A DNA stretch of 64,000 bases from Patiria miniata (GCF_015706575.1 NW_024037074.1:5332001-5396000), one strand, 5' to 3'. Shown: positions 19,792 to 31,705, counted from the first letter of the stretch. Numbers and translations: made by a program. The notes: generated from the letters alone by a model not told the origin.

Positions 19792-22700
19792 ATGGAAGCA
19801 TTACTGAAGCGAGAACTGGGACTGAGCTTTGTCAAGGCAACCGGTCAAGGAGGAGGAGGCTGCATCAATGAGGGGTTAGGATACAGCACAGACAAGGGCA
19901 AGATCTACGCCAAGATCAACAAGAAAAAAGAGGTTACTATCCAAGGATTGAGTCAATCACAAGCCCATCTTGAGATTTTTGACTCAAATCACATTTTTTT
20001 TTTTTTGTTAATTTATTTTATTTCTTTCTGGTAATGAAACCAAGGATCCCTCTTTAGCTCAAAAGCCTGAAGAAACCTGTGCAGAGAAGACAGTGAGAAG
20101 AAATTACAGTTTTAGAGGTGGGAGGAAAACCCCAGAAGAATATTGTGGGGAAAACCCACGGAATCAGGTATGGACTGAAAACCCAATCCACATGTTGGCC
20201 CAGGCGGGATTCGAACCTGGGTCACAGCGGTGGAAGGCGAGGAAAGTACCGCTACACCAACCTGACTCCCAAAGGCAACACACTAATTAAAAAGCCATTT
20301 TTTTAGAATTTCAGTTACTCCCCCCCCCCCCAAAAAAAAAATAATGGTAAAACAAAACATAAAATTAAGAATTTGTCAGTAGAAAAATAATGGAATTTAA
20401 TGAACAGTGAATAGGGTAGATGCTACATATTTAATAACGTCAAATTATTGACATAACAGTGGCGTAGCCAGGAATTTTTTCAGTGGGGGGGGGGGGGGGG
20501 GGGGGGGGCGCTGGGGGGCTGGAACATTTCATGGGGGCGTCATGTAGATCAATGATAATTTTTTTAGAAACTAAAAATCTCAGTGGGGGGGGGGCGACTG
20601 GGGGGGGGACAAGGTTTCATGGGGGGGGGGGCTGTCCTACGCCACTGGTCAGTAACAAATACCAAATCCTGATCCTTGCAATTCTATTGGACATCATTAA
20701 TTGATCTCATCTGGAGCTCCACCCCTATTTGTTGTTATTTTAGGCAACAACGAATTGACCATTCAGCAAAGAATCGATTTAAATGTTCGATTAAGGAACA
20801 ACAGTCAGTATTGTAAGGAGAATTTCAGTCACTTTCTTGATACCCACAAAACCTTGTTTTGATCTGTGCCCAGTTCTGTCTCGTTTTTCCAAATCGTCTT
20901 CACATATGAGAAAAATTAAGTTCTCATTGTTGAATCTTCTCTTATTTTTTGAGAATTTTAGTCCCTTCCTTGATACCTGTGCCCAGTTCTGTCTCGTTTT
21001 TCCAAAATGCTTTCAGATATGAGAAAAATTAAGTTCTCATTGTTCAATTTTCTCTTATTTCTCTTGTCTTTTCAGGCCAAGGTAATGTTTGATGGCGAGC
21101 TTGCATGCTTGGAAGCAATCCTTGCCACAGACACAGTCCGGGCTCCCAAACCCATGAAGGTGATGGGCCACCCGACAACAGAGGGCGCCGTTCTTGCCAT
21201 GGAGTACCTGGACATGAGAGGCTTGAATACGCACGCTGCCAAGCTGGGTGAACAGCTAGCCAGGTTGGCATCTACAAATTATGCGGCATCAAACATGACA
21301 AATACTCCCCAAACTTGTGCTAAAAGTGCTTGTTTTCAGTTATTTAAAAGATGGACAGTTGTTGTAGTAACAGGGCATGTTCCTAAGTTGTTAAGCATCT
21401 CGTTTGAGAAACTTTTGCAAGATCTGTACATGGCTGGAGCAGAAACGAATGTTGAAAGCTGTTAAGCACACAGATTGGCTAGGCATACAAAAAAAATATG
21501 TTTGCTTGTTATAGCTTGCCAACCAAAAGTGTGTGTTGCATGTAACTTATCCTGGGCACACTTTCACTGCTGATGTAGCTAGGATTTTTCTCAGTGGGAG
21601 GCCCAGGGGGCACCAGCATGCTATGGGGCATCAAGGGCAGACCCTTTTTTTTCCAGAATTTTCAGAGCCAACTGATCAGCCAGGAATTGCAAACTCAAGG
21701 AGTGGGGGGAGGGGGGGGGGGTGTGCTGGACTTCTTTTGACGCTTAAGGGCGCTCTTTTTTTTGTCATGTTATGCAGATTATTATATCTGTAGGCTTAAG
21801 GGAACAAGAATCCAGTAAAATACTAGTCCTATACTTTCCTCTTCTGGTTTAATTGCAAAAAGAAAGAAGCACCCGCACATGGCATTTGTGGGAGGGGGAT
21901 GTGCCCCCAGCCTCCCACCCCCCCCCCCCCCCCCCTTGGCTATGCCACGGGCACATTCACTGCAAAGCCATATTTTCTGCTCAGTCTCTTAATAAACTTT
22001 CCCTAAGATTTGTTTTACATCCTCTCACAATGATGAATCATCCTTCTTGTCAATGCCCAATTATGTTGTCAAAGCATTAATGCTCGTCTCCCCCCCCCCC
22101 CCCCCCCCCAGGATGCATCAGTTCAACGAGGAACTATTGAAGCAGAAAGCAGCCAATGAGAGTCGGGTCGGAGGGGGTGATGACGTGGAGTGCATCACCA
22201 GGTTTGGCTTCCCTGTCACCACCTGCTGTGGCATCATCCCCCAGGACAACGAATGGTGTGACGATTGGGTGGTGAGTTGATGCCTAAATTAACCACCTGA
22301 TCACAGAAACTTGCTGGGGTCTGTTGGCAGGTTTTGAATTTGATGTATTTAGCGAGTCTTCTTGTTTTAAAGATATAGTCCATCATTTGTAATTTGTGCA
22401 TTTTGTTCGTTTGAAGCAACAACAGTATTCAAAATCTAATGACGGATACTGCACAACTAACCTGATGAAGTTTCAGCTCAGCTTCAGCTGTACATTCCGA
22501 GAAAAACAGCATTCTAGGATCTCAATTTCAAATCAAAAGTTGCTGAATCATTGTTTTGAATTGCAGCCATATGCGATGTCGCGCACTGATCCAACGAATT
22601 ATAGCAACCGTGCGCGCGTGTGCGTCGTGCCAATGCTTGCGCGCGCTTCGCTGAATAACAAAACGAACTACGATGCGTCTTAAGACGCACAGTTGGAAAG

Positions 22701-25700
22701 GCCTTCTTTCAAATGATGGACTGTAGTTTGTTGGCATGTATCTAGCGAGTCTTGTTTTAATGAACGGCAATTCTAATCATCTGCAGGCTTTCTATTCAAG
22801 GAACCGCCTCAAGTTCCAATTGGGCCTGATAGAGCGTGATTACGGAGACAGAGAGGCGAGGGAGTTATGGCCGCAGCTAGAACGCAGGATTCCAGGATTG
22901 TTTGAAGGTCTTGAGATCAAACCTGCCTTGCTTCATGGGGACCTATGGGGTGGCAATGTAGCAGAGATGACCTCAGAACCAGGTTAGCGTTGAATGCTTA
23001 GCAAGAACGGGTTTCCAGCTAAAAAAAAAACTTGCGATGAACACGTTGACTGGTTCCCTGTTCCATGACGGAAAAACTTGTTTAGGAAAATCAAGTAATA
23101 AGAAAAATGTAATGTTGTGTGGACTTCTTGTGACTGGTTCTGTCCCTTTCTTGTGATTGGAGCAACTAAGGCCAAGTGAAAAAAAAACACTGTTTCTCGT
23201 CCCAACCTGCTTCCTATTTCCTGCCTGCCTCTTTTTTTCTTTTTTTTTTTGCCTCTGAAGATCTTGTTCAGATCAAAATGTCAGGCCGCTAAATTTTTTG
23301 TAATTTAAAGTTCAACAAAGAATTGACCGGAGCAGACTTGACAGCTTCCGGTACTCTACCAACTGAGCTATCCAGTTAGGTTCGCCATTTCGTCAGTGCC
23401 TCAGTTCAAGGGTACTAGTCAAGAGCCACAAACCTATGTACCATGTAGCCAGGGATCACGCCCAAGGCCATGACGCAAGCAACATTAGCAATGTTTCAAA
23501 CCTGGGAATTGGGCACAATCTTGTATCTACCGTTACATGTATCTATTCATAATCCCAGGTGGAGAGAGGCAAAGTGGAGAGAGAGAGGTAATGCTAGTGC
23601 CCAGGGACACAAGGACCACGTTCCCCGTCGGGATTCAAACCCACATACCATGGCACATAGGTCGCACAATGTTACCATTGGACACCCCCTCCCAAGCCTG
23701 GCTCCATTCCCAATATGGGCTCCATGCTCCAACAAAAGAGGGCACATTTTTTACCTCTTTTGAGAGCTCCGTGGACGGAACACACAACGTGCATGTACTG
23801 TACTGGTTCGCGCGCGAAGTACACACGACTTTCTGAAAGCGCAAAAGCATCTTCGCGTGAGCGTCAGGCGTCGTCGGCGAGCGAATACATTCGAATTGAA
23901 CTTGCGACTCATCCCCACCTCTAATAACTTTGGATACATTTGAAATACGCAGTGGATGGATCGGGAACCAGTCCAGGTCACCCCCAACTCTCCTTTTCTG
24001 GCCGGTGATGGGGTACTTGTGCATGGAGCCCATTTCCTGGGTTTGGGAAAAATTTCATCGAAGATGTCAGTAAAACATCTTTTTAGAATGAACTGCTTTG
24101 ATTTGGTTTGCCACTGATCCAATGATGAACCAACAAAATTTAACTTCAGACCAATGGATTCATTTATCCTTCCCCTTTCAGTCATATTCGATCCAGCCAG
24201 TTTTTACGGACACTCTGAGTATGAGCTAGGCATAGCAGGGATGTTTGGAGGTTTCAACAGAAGTTTCTACTCGGCATATCACAAACTCGTCCCAAAGGCA
24301 GCGGGATTTGACAAGAGGCACGAACTCTACAAGCTGTTCCATTATCTGAATCACTGGTGAGTTGTGATAAAAAGAAAAATCCAAAAAACTTTGAGTTGCA
24401 GTTTAGACAATGTTGAAGGAACAAAGTTCTTTAAGTCAACCAGTTTCTAGTCAAGTGACTTGTTATTCAGTCAAATGACAGAGGCATTCATTTGTCATAG
24501 TTCTTCCCCCGTGATAAACTTGTGACAAGATGAGTGACTTACTTTGTGATTAGAAGAAGTCCCCCTCAACTTTCAAACTCACCATCCTACCTAATCAGAA
24601 CACAGACTCAAAACGGCAAACCATAGCGGGCCACATTTAGCCTGATAGTGGCCAGTGCATCCATTTTCCAAGAATCATCCTATCAGCGCGTACCAATTGG
24701 TTGCTGCGTTACGCGTGACGCTAGTCTTGGCCCAAAACGTCAGCGATAGTTGCACTGTTGTCTAGCTCCCTTACATGATGGCTTTTTACTTTCTTGCACT
24801 AATGTCTTGGTCATTTTGTAACAATGGGGCGGGGGTAGGAAAGCACTGATGATCACGTACCACGTCACGCGTATGGTTACAACCGTTGGGCGAGCCATTG
24901 AACCTAGGTTTCTCGATCCGTTCCTTAGGAAAGTGCTGATGATCATGTGCCGCATATGTTTACAACCATCAGCTGAGCCATGGAACCTTTTTTCAATTGC
25001 TAATAGGAAAGCCTACTGAGAAATTATAGAAAAAGTTAAACTGCTGAAACAAAATGGCCAAGACGTTAGTGCAAGTAGGGCACGCTGGTCTTATTTGATC
25101 ACTAGCGTCTTGGGCCAAGACAAGCGTGACGCAAGAGTGTAGAGGAAAAGTAAATCAATCTAACTTATTCACTGCTTGGAATAATTGCAAAATAATTACG
25201 AAATTTGGTGAGTGAATAGAGGGTTGGTCTTCGGTGTAGATCCCGCCCTGATTGAATTGTTTGAAATGCATGTGGAAGCTTCTCCGTTGCAAGTAGAGCC
25301 TCACATTCGTTCAAGTATATGCAAAGAAGGAACAGCTATGAGCAAGTTTGGGCGAGCACTGCTAAGCAGAGTTCGACTAACTTTCCTCAAACGCTGGATG
25401 GTTGGACTACTCTAGTCCAGTATTCAGAACCTTGGGGCACATGAAGTTGCATTGCGGATTACCAATACAGGGTGAGTAAAAAAAAAAAATGTCGCGACCG
25501 TTGTTTTAGTGACGTTCTGTATGTTGCACTTTCAAAATCTAGGATATGAAAGCCCAATTCATAAGCTTTCTTTTAGTACAAGAATCATTCAAATCACTCA
25601 AGACATGTACTTTTCAAGTTACAGCGTTTTAAACACAACCACCGTTTTAAAGTTCTGTCCACGGATCACAAAAAAAAGGTGTGCATTCTTTCAGCAAAAC

Positions 25701-26277
25701 GAAAACAGTTCACACACATCCCTATGTGATTTGTTTTCGTTTTGCTGAAAGAACACTGAACTTTTTTGTGATCCGTGAACAGAACCTTAAAATGGCAGTT
25801 GTTTAAAACTTCGTAACTTGAAAAGTACATGAGTGATTTGAATGATTCTTGTGCTAAAAAAAGGTTTATGAATTGGGCTTTTATATCCTAGATTTTGAAA
25901 GTGCTACATGCAGAACTTCACTTAAACAATGGTCCCGACATTTTGGTTTCCTTTTTTTTCTCACCCTGTATTCCCGCCCATTAGATGCACAGCAGGGAAC
26001 CAGAACCAAGAAGTTTTGTGATGACGTTTTCATCAGCAATTAACAGGGATGCGTTCGCACGTTGTTATTAGTGCGCATGCTTAAGTTACATCAAAACCAA
26101 CCATTACTTGTAGTTGACTAATGGTTCTCGCCCAAATTAGTTCTGTGGTGTCATAATCATTTTATAAATTTTCAACCGTTTGCCCTTTTCATTTGTTCGT
26201 ACTTTCAATGCAGGAATCATTTTGGATCCGGCTACAGAGGCTCATCGATTTCAATCATGAAATCGCTCATTAGATGA
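19792..26277 (+). CDS. FN3K: Fructosamine-3-kinase family protein (ketosamine kinase), 6 exons
   Basis: Exons: 19792-19932, 21076-21263, 22112-22271, 22787-22982, 24182-24356, 26214-26277; 924 nt, 307 aa, close to the 309 aa of human FN3K. All junctions are GT-AG and frames join exactly (phases 0,2,0,1,2). Family role: phosphorylates fructosamine or ribulosamine adducts on proteins at O3, leading to spontaneous deglycation in the cytosol. Visible landmarks: glycine-rich loop G20-G-G-G-C24, ATP-binding Y39-A-K41, catalytic loop L-L-H213-G-D215-L-W, metal/ATP segment [10 protein letters not shown] at the start of exon 5, and a C-terminal L-N-H-W-N-H-F-G split over exons 5 and 6. The start codon places Cys24 and Lys41 at the human FN3K positions. 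FN3K and FN3K-related protein cannot be separated with certainty here. Confidence 0.95.
20085..20290 (-). mobile_element. tRNA-derived SINE in FN3K intron 1
   Basis: On the minus strand, TTGGTGTAGCGGTA (box A) and CCAGGTTCGAATCCCGCC (box B) are followed by a body with GGGTTTTCAGTCC and GTGGGTTTTCCCCAC, a module often seen in metazoan SINEs. It lies antisense in the intron. Confidence 0.7.
20457..20647. mobile_element. G-rich hAT-like MITE in FN3K intron 1
   Basis: CAGTGGCGTAGCCAGG on the left is inverted as TACGCCACTG on the right. Between them are long G-runs, GCTGGAACATTTCATGG and GTCATGTAGATCAATGAT. The flanking 8 bases are TGACATAA / GTCAGTAA, at best a decayed duplication. A partial inverted relative lies at 56475-56583. 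Confidence 0.65.
21560..21955. mobile_element. Second, decayed G-rich MITE in FN3K intron 2
   Basis: Left edge GATGTAGCTAGGATTTTTCTCAGTGGGAGG and right edge CCCCCTTGGCTATGCCACGG resemble the CAGTGGCGTAGCCAGG family at 20457-20647. ACTTTCACTG before and ACATTCACTG after may be remnants of the target duplication. Confidence 0.5.
23290..23400 (-). mobile_element. tRNA-derived SINE fragment in FN3K intron 4
   Basis: The minus strand reads GGATAGCTCAGTTGGTAGAG, a perfect RNA polymerase III box A, followed by TCCGGTCAATTCTTTGTTGAAC, a tail shared with the SINEs at 37280-37570. Box B is missing or deleted. Confidence 0.6.
23550..23710 (-). mobile_element. Candidate tRNA-derived SINE in FN3K intron 4
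   Basis: On the minus strand, GTGGGTTTGAATCCCGACGG fits box B and GTGTCCAATGGTAAC is a weak box A. The body is GA-rich. Family unassigned. Confidence 0.45.
25468..25968. mobile_element. Palindromic mariner-type foldback element in FN3K intron 5
   Basis: Ends CAGGGTGAG and CTCACCCTG are flanked by TA on both sides. The two halves are imperfect reverse complements over roughly 230 bases, including the blocks TTCAAAATCTAGGATATGAA, GAATCATTCAAATCACTCA and TCAGCAAAACGAAAACA. TA duplications with CAGGGTG termini are typical of mariner/Tc-derived MITEs. The transcribed RNA would form a long hairpin. Confidence 0.75.
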
Positions 26278-26685
26278 AAACTATAAAGGACTGCTTCCAG
26301 ATGAACAACGCCCTATTGTGTTCTAATTACGGAGAGTTGGTTGAATGCTGTGTAAAACCTAATGATGTAGCTTTGTCTGCAGCACGATATAATTTCTATT
26401 TTCGTACAGAGACAAGGTCATTTTAGCCTATGCATGCATGTTCAAAACCTAGTATAAAGGGTGACAGCTCCTTAGGACACAAACGTAACAGCAAAAGAGT
26501 CAAGAAAATGGAGGCATCCTTCTGCCATCTTGGTAAACCCGCCATCTTAATTGGGAGAGCAAAAAAGAAGAGCCTCCTCCTTCCTGGTAGATCAATTGTC
26601 GCAACCTATTTGAGGTCTGGAAGGCGAGAGAGGCTGAGGAGGAGCAACCCGTTTCAAGATGGATGGCGAGATGCGAAACCATTAT
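26278..26685. other. 3' flank of FN3K
   Basis: Downstream of the FN3K stop codon, presumably 3'UTR at first; I saw no canonical AATAAA. The frame at 26430-26700 continues toward the transposase remnant and may include a worn N-terminal part of it. Confidence 0.35.
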
Positions 26686-27475
26686 TGCAAGCGATCCTTG
26701 ACACCTATCTCATCTTGACACTTGAGCAGATAGTCTGAGTGAGCATCTGCCGGAAAAACGTGGGGTTTACCAACATAGTCAGGGCCTTGGATGGGATGAT
26801 GATGCTAAAAGTAGTGGAAGATGTTCCCGATACAAGAAATGCCCCTGCAGTTCTCAATCAACGTGTTCAGTATGCTGAGTGGTTCCTATAGAACTGTTTT
26901 CTGGCACACCCAATCTTCATTGACGAAACGGGATACTTTATGTTTCATGTTTCAATGGGCATTCTTGTTGAAGAATCGTATGGTTGCCAGGGAAAGTCAC
27001 GACCTCAACGAAAATGGGGGCCAGTATATACTTTTTGCCAAACCTAGGAAAGTAAACATTAACAATTACGGAGTAATTGTCACCTTGCATGAATCAGCAT
27101 TGACTTAGGGATTTGTCTTCTCGCTAACACTGATAGACTGAATACTGTCGCTATGGCCATTTGAAATGTGGATGTAATATTCCTCATTAGTAGTACCACT
27201 GGATGTCGGTGTTTCCATCTTTTCCCTAGTCAGTGTCCCCATTTTTTCAAAACATCCGAAGGTTTTTATCTGAGCAATTTTGTTTACATGTTTGTTGTTA
27301 TCCATGTGATTGTTATAAAGGGTACTGTAGAGATGTCCAAGGGAAGTCAAAGATGTTAGTTCTTTTACAGATATTGAACTTTTGCTGTTCTTTGATGCAA
27401 CTGTCTAATGGTTTTGCGCTTTTGTCCAAACTTTGCAGTACTAAAAGGATACTCCTTTAATTTCACCTGTAAAAA
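26686..27475 (+). pseudogene. Decayed IS630/Tc1-superfamily transposase
   Basis: The translation around 26765-26930 reads V-R-A-L-D-G-M, L-K-V-V-E-D-V-P-D-T-R-N-A-P, R-V-Q-Y-A-E-W-F-L, a stop, then H-P-I-F-I-D-E-T-G-Y-F. The helix-turn-helix tail with R-N-x-P, the Y-A-x-W-F and the F-I-D-E (second catalytic Asp of DDE) appear in the order known for IS630/Tc1-type transposases. The frame is broken by a TAG (near 26890) and later shifts. The part after 26930 is repeated at 7160-7700. Dead copy. Confidence 0.65.
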
Positions 27476-27479
27476 TAAA

Positions 27480-28410
27480 TGACACGGGGGGCCTCATCTA
27501 TTATTGTTAATGACCAATTTATTTTGTGAAAAATACAGTGTACAGTGTTAATTTCGTGACTGTCATTGCTGTGCATGACCCTCTATAGTGTATAATAAGC
27601 GGGAATTAATATAACACTGCCGCGATTGATCAAAATGGCTAAAAAGCTTAAAATAAAGGCTGTTTCAACTGAATTGCTAAAACACTAGCTAAAAAGTCGC
27701 AAAGATTACAAGTTTGCCGATAAAATCTAAAACAACGATTATTAAAAGAACTCGGCAAAAAAAGTAACACAACTTAAGTCCAAAGTAACATCATTTCCAC
27801 GAAAAGAAAAGCTGTTTCCGCTGAACTCTTAAAAAGCTGGCTAGAAAAATCTTCACCAAAAAAACTACCACAGCTCAGAACTACGACGACGCTTAATTAA
27901 ATTCACTTGCATCTGATGTAACTGAATCGGCATATTTTACTTCCGTTTTTTTCCTTGCCTTTATTTTGCGATGCGTCCCCGTGCAGTATTTTCGAGTTGC
28001 ATCCCCAAAAAATAGATTACTTCTAGCAGTAACAAAGAAAAATACTTTAAAATACGACATCGACCGGAAAAATCTGCCGATGTTTATTGATTTTTTTCTC
28101 TAATTTGTAATTGGCTGCCTAAATTTTGGCGGGAGCCGGCTATCAATATTGACATGGATACATGTACCCGGAAAAGAGGATCTGTTTGTGCCCAAAATAA
28201 AGCAACAATTTGACAGACTGATGATTGCCTGTATTTGCTATCAGGCACTTTGAGAGGCGGAAGGGTGGAATTTGGTAAATTTTTGGTGTTTTTTTTTAAG
28301 CTAATAAAATTTCGTTGTTTTAACAAGCACAACAGTATATAATCGAGACTGCGTCTTCTCATTTATTTCTGTCATTAAGACAAATCAGTACACGTTTGAA
28401 GACTGTTTTG
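27480..28410. other. AT-rich intergenic stretch, partly shared with 7743-8250
   Basis: 27560-27930 aligns loosely with the region after the first transposase remnant. The rest (27930-28410) shows no ends, no exon-like frames and no RNA gene. Confidence 0.35.
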
Positions 28411-28414
28411 GAAA

Positions 28415-28585
28415 ATGCCGGTGTAGCGTGAATTTACGTTTCTATGAAATTCGGACTCATTGGTAATACCGCGCATGCGTAAGTATGGTAATTAGGAAAA
28501 TGATCGGTCACGTGAAAGGGATTAACCAATAATAGGGAAAAGGGGTCCGATTTTCATAGGAGTCGGATTTTCATGTGACACCGTA
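28415..28585. mobile_element. Short TIR element, CGGTGTAGCGTGAATTTACG family, copy 1
   Basis: The left arm CGGTGTAGCGTGAATTTACG..CTATGAAATTCGGACTC is inverted as GTCCGATTTTCATAG..TTTTCATGTGACACCG at the right. The same family occurs at 43941-44275. Confidence 0.6.
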
Positions 28586-29099
28586 ACCCTGCACTCGTAC
28601 TCATAAGCCTCATCTATAGCTGGTGGGTCTCCATATTGTACATTGACATATTGTACATATTGTACATTGACTCCACTTTTGGAGCCAACTAGATATTTCT
28701 TTTTGGCCCAACCAGCCGTGTGATTGTGTAGGCCTAAAAGCGTCGCCGTTCATATTATAATTGCTAATATATTCCGATTACATGATTACAGAAGGCAATT
28801 CACAGATTTCATACGTAACAACCAGCGGTTTAATTCAAGACGTGAACCTGATAGGCAGGGTATTTAAAAGCCCGCAATATTGAGCAACGGTTTAGTCATT
28901 GGGAATTACCCGATATGGTTGATTGCTTTTCGTGTGTTCGCGCAAACTGCACTGTTACTTCGTTTAGTTAACAGATCGTAAGTGAATTGCATTTATATCC
29001 ATCTGTATGTAGCTTCATTACTGGTCACGAGCGCATATTCACATGAACGAGGCTTAAAAAACAGTGTGAGGTACATGATGTGCACGCAAGCCTTAACCT

Positions 29100-29960
29100 T
29101 ATGAAAACAGTGCATGCAAAGTTACAAGATAACCTAAAAATCTGCACTCTGTACTCACCACCAAAAAGGGGGGGGGGGGCTGAGAGGAGTCAATCCTTCC
29201 CATCCCTAGGGATTTACGCCCACAATTCCCTTTTTGACCAACAGCCTTAGGCCAAAAAAAAAGTCTCCGGTTTCTGGTATGCGCGCGCGTCGCCGTAGCC
29301 ATGCGCGTCGGCAAAATGAAAACGTTTTTTTTTTCAATGAAAGATGTCTCAAAACCGCTAAACTCACTGGTTTGACTGGAATTCTGCTGCTGCGCAATTT
29401 CAACGTGTTTTTAGATGGGGTTATGATCGAGAATAAGCTTTATGTGGCCTCTCTGGACTCCCATATATTTGCACTAAGTTTAGTCGGGCACCATTTGCAG
29501 TCATCAGCCGACATTTGAAGCACATTTGAAGCAAAAAAGTCGGGTAAAAAAAAAAAAAAGCCGCGTCGCCGCACCACTTTTTGGACAAGCTCCATACCAG
29601 AAACCGGAGACTTTTTTTGGCCTTATTGCACTTAATCGTCTTTATTGTTCCACGAAGACACGCCTGTTTCGTGTATTTTTGTCATAGGAAGAAAACGTAC
29701 GGTGTATTAAAACAGTGCATGCAAAGTTACAAGATAACCTCGAAATCTGCATTTTGTACTCACCGCCAAAATGGGGGGGGGGGGGGGGGGGGGTGGTGAG
29801 GAGGGGGTAAATCCTCCCCATCCCCAAGGATTTATGCCCATGATTCCCTTTTTGACTTACAGCCTTGCATTAATCGTCTTGACGATTATTCCTCGAAGAC
29901 ACGCCTGTTTCATGTATTTTTGTTCTACTAGGAAGAACACGTAGTGTATTAAAATGCATT
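29100..29960. repeat. Local tandem duplication, one copy interrupted by a MITE
   Basis: 29100-29705 and 29706-29960 share in order AACAGTGCATGCAAAGTTAC, ACTCACC-CCAAAA with a G-run, TCCC-TTTTTGAC, TAATCGTC and GAAGACACGCCTGTTTC. The first copy is interrupted by the Harbinger-type element at 29250-29622; the second shows the uninterrupted target. Confidence 0.8.
29250..29622. mobile_element. PIF/Harbinger-type MITE, copy 1
   Basis: The left end starts GGCCAAAAAAAAAGTCTCCG and continues GTTTCTGGTATG; it is inverted at the right end. TTA flanks both sides (29247-29249, 29623-29625), matching the 3-bp TWA target of PIF/Harbinger elements. The tandem copy at 29706-29960 lacks it. A longer relative is at 45480-46181. 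Confidence 0.85.
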
Positions 29961-30121
29961 TTCGATTAATATCAACTTCAATATTGAGAACGGCAACTAG
30001 GTGTCCATGAACCTGAATGCAGAGTATTTAACAAGGCGACAATGTCGCTCAGATGATTAGCACATGACGAAGGCCGCAGTATCTGTAATCTATATTAATG
30101 TACGTACATGTACATTGATCC

Positions 30122-30362
30122 TTACAAAAGCTCGCAGTATTGAGCAACAGTTTAGTCCTTGGGAATTACCCGATTCAACAAGGCGACAATGTCGCTCTAC
30201 TGAGTAATGTGATAAAAGCCTGCATTATTGGGCAACTGTTTAGCCATTGGGAATTACCCCAATCTACAAGGCGACAATGTAGCTATATAGGCCTACTGAT
30301 TAGCATGACAAAAGCCCGCAGTATTGAGCAACAGTTTAGTCATTTGGAATTACCCGACACTT
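30122..30362. repeat. Tandem ~88-bp repeat upstream of the first OAS gene
   Basis: Three units carry TATTGRGCAACWGTTTAG followed by TCATTGGGAATTACCC and an ACAAGGCGACAATGT box, at about 30128, 30218 and 30312 (the last incomplete). A solitary unit lies at about 28872-28920. Each unit contains GGGAATTACC, nine of ten positions of a kappa-B site. Confidence 0.75.
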
Positions 30363-30433
30363 AGCAGAGCGGCACATTAATAAATGATAATTTGTATCTG
30401 GACTTCGTAATCTATTTCCTCGATTTCTCATCC

Positions 30434-30443
30434 GGGGAATTCC
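30434..30443. promoter_or_regulatory. Consensus kappa-B site upstream of the first OAS gene
   Basis: GGGGAATTCC fits GGGRNNYYCC exactly and lies about 460 bases upstream of the start codon at 30896. It is probably near the promoter, because a plausible 5' non-coding exon ends at the donor GTAAGATC near 30684 and would splice to the CAAGTAG acceptor just before the start codon. Function is inferred, not shown. Confidence 0.4.
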
Positions 30444-30895
30444 AGTCTTCTGTCCGCTGAGTGTTCATTAAAAATTAACCGACGATATTATTGGTGGGAG
30501 CCATCATATACGAATAAATGTGTATATAGTTGCTAGGTTATATCTAATTGCTATGAGCTGCCATTACCATCTGGCGAACGTCGTTCAGCAGGAAAACGTG
30601 AAGCAGTCTGATTTGTGTTTCTAGATCGCAGAAAACAGCTGTCAAAGACTGATTTTGGATTTTGGATTTCTCGAAGAGAGTAAGGTAAGATCAATGTCGT
30701 TTGTATATTGTGTAACATAGTGCGACTGGATGTTAAGATACTATCAGAGGGACTATTAAATAGACACCAAAAAAACGACAAATAAGTAATGAATTATGTT
30801 ATAAACAACATGCTTATTGCTCAGCAGAAATATCGCATGTCCACAATGAACTTGTTATCTTCTTTTGTATACCCAAGTAGAACCGTGGCATCAGC

Positions 30896-31671
30896 ATGGC
30901 ATCGGCTAACAGTGAGCCGTGGTGTTTGCCTCCAAGCAAATTGGAGAAGTGGTACAATGAAAATGTTCAAAAGGGTACGGCATCTTTCGACGCTACATGT
31001 CGTGAAGCGGTGAACGACGTCGTCCGATCTATCCAGCGAATTTGCTCTACGGATGGAGACATGTTCAATGTCAGCGAAATTTTTAAGGTCAGTGTTTCCT
31101 TGAAATAAAAATATTAATTTGGTATTGACTGAAATTTTGTTACTGCATCTCGCGCACATCTTTTAGGGTTTGTGGACTTCTACGTTGTTTTGCAAAAGTC
31201 TCTTCGTTTGATTCAGGGCGGATCCCTCGGAAAGGGAACCATGGTCCAGAATTTGTCTGATGTGGATCTGGTTGCGTTCATCAACCCGCCCTACCTGCAA
31301 CATATTCATACGGTGGAAGCCAAACGCTACAGGAAGCAATTAAGGAAGGTTATCAGTAAAATGAAGGCAGCACTGAGAAAAGAAGCGAAGTTTTTCACAC
31401 ACCTCGTGAAGAACATCAGTAGTTCTACTTTCCTGGTAAAGTTCACAATCGTCGTTGGGGATCGTCCGCTGAAAGTAGACCTTCTTCCAACGGCGTCCAT
31501 CCCTCCTGGTGTTGAGGGTCGGGGTAAACGTATTAGGTTTATCCGTATAAAAAAAAGCAAACGAACAACCCCATAACCACACCAACAATTTATGCAGTTA
31601 TAACAACCCAACAAACACAAACAATAATGTTACAATAGAGTGATTCTTTATCAGTTTGATGCTTGATATAT

Positions 31672-31705
<34 letters not shown>

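Noticed and set aside
31211..31230. MITE end in OAS copy 1 exon 2, because GGGCGGATCC also occurs there
   Set aside because: The bases encode the conserved G-G-S of the OAS motif and no other part of the MITE is present; the resemblance is coincidental.
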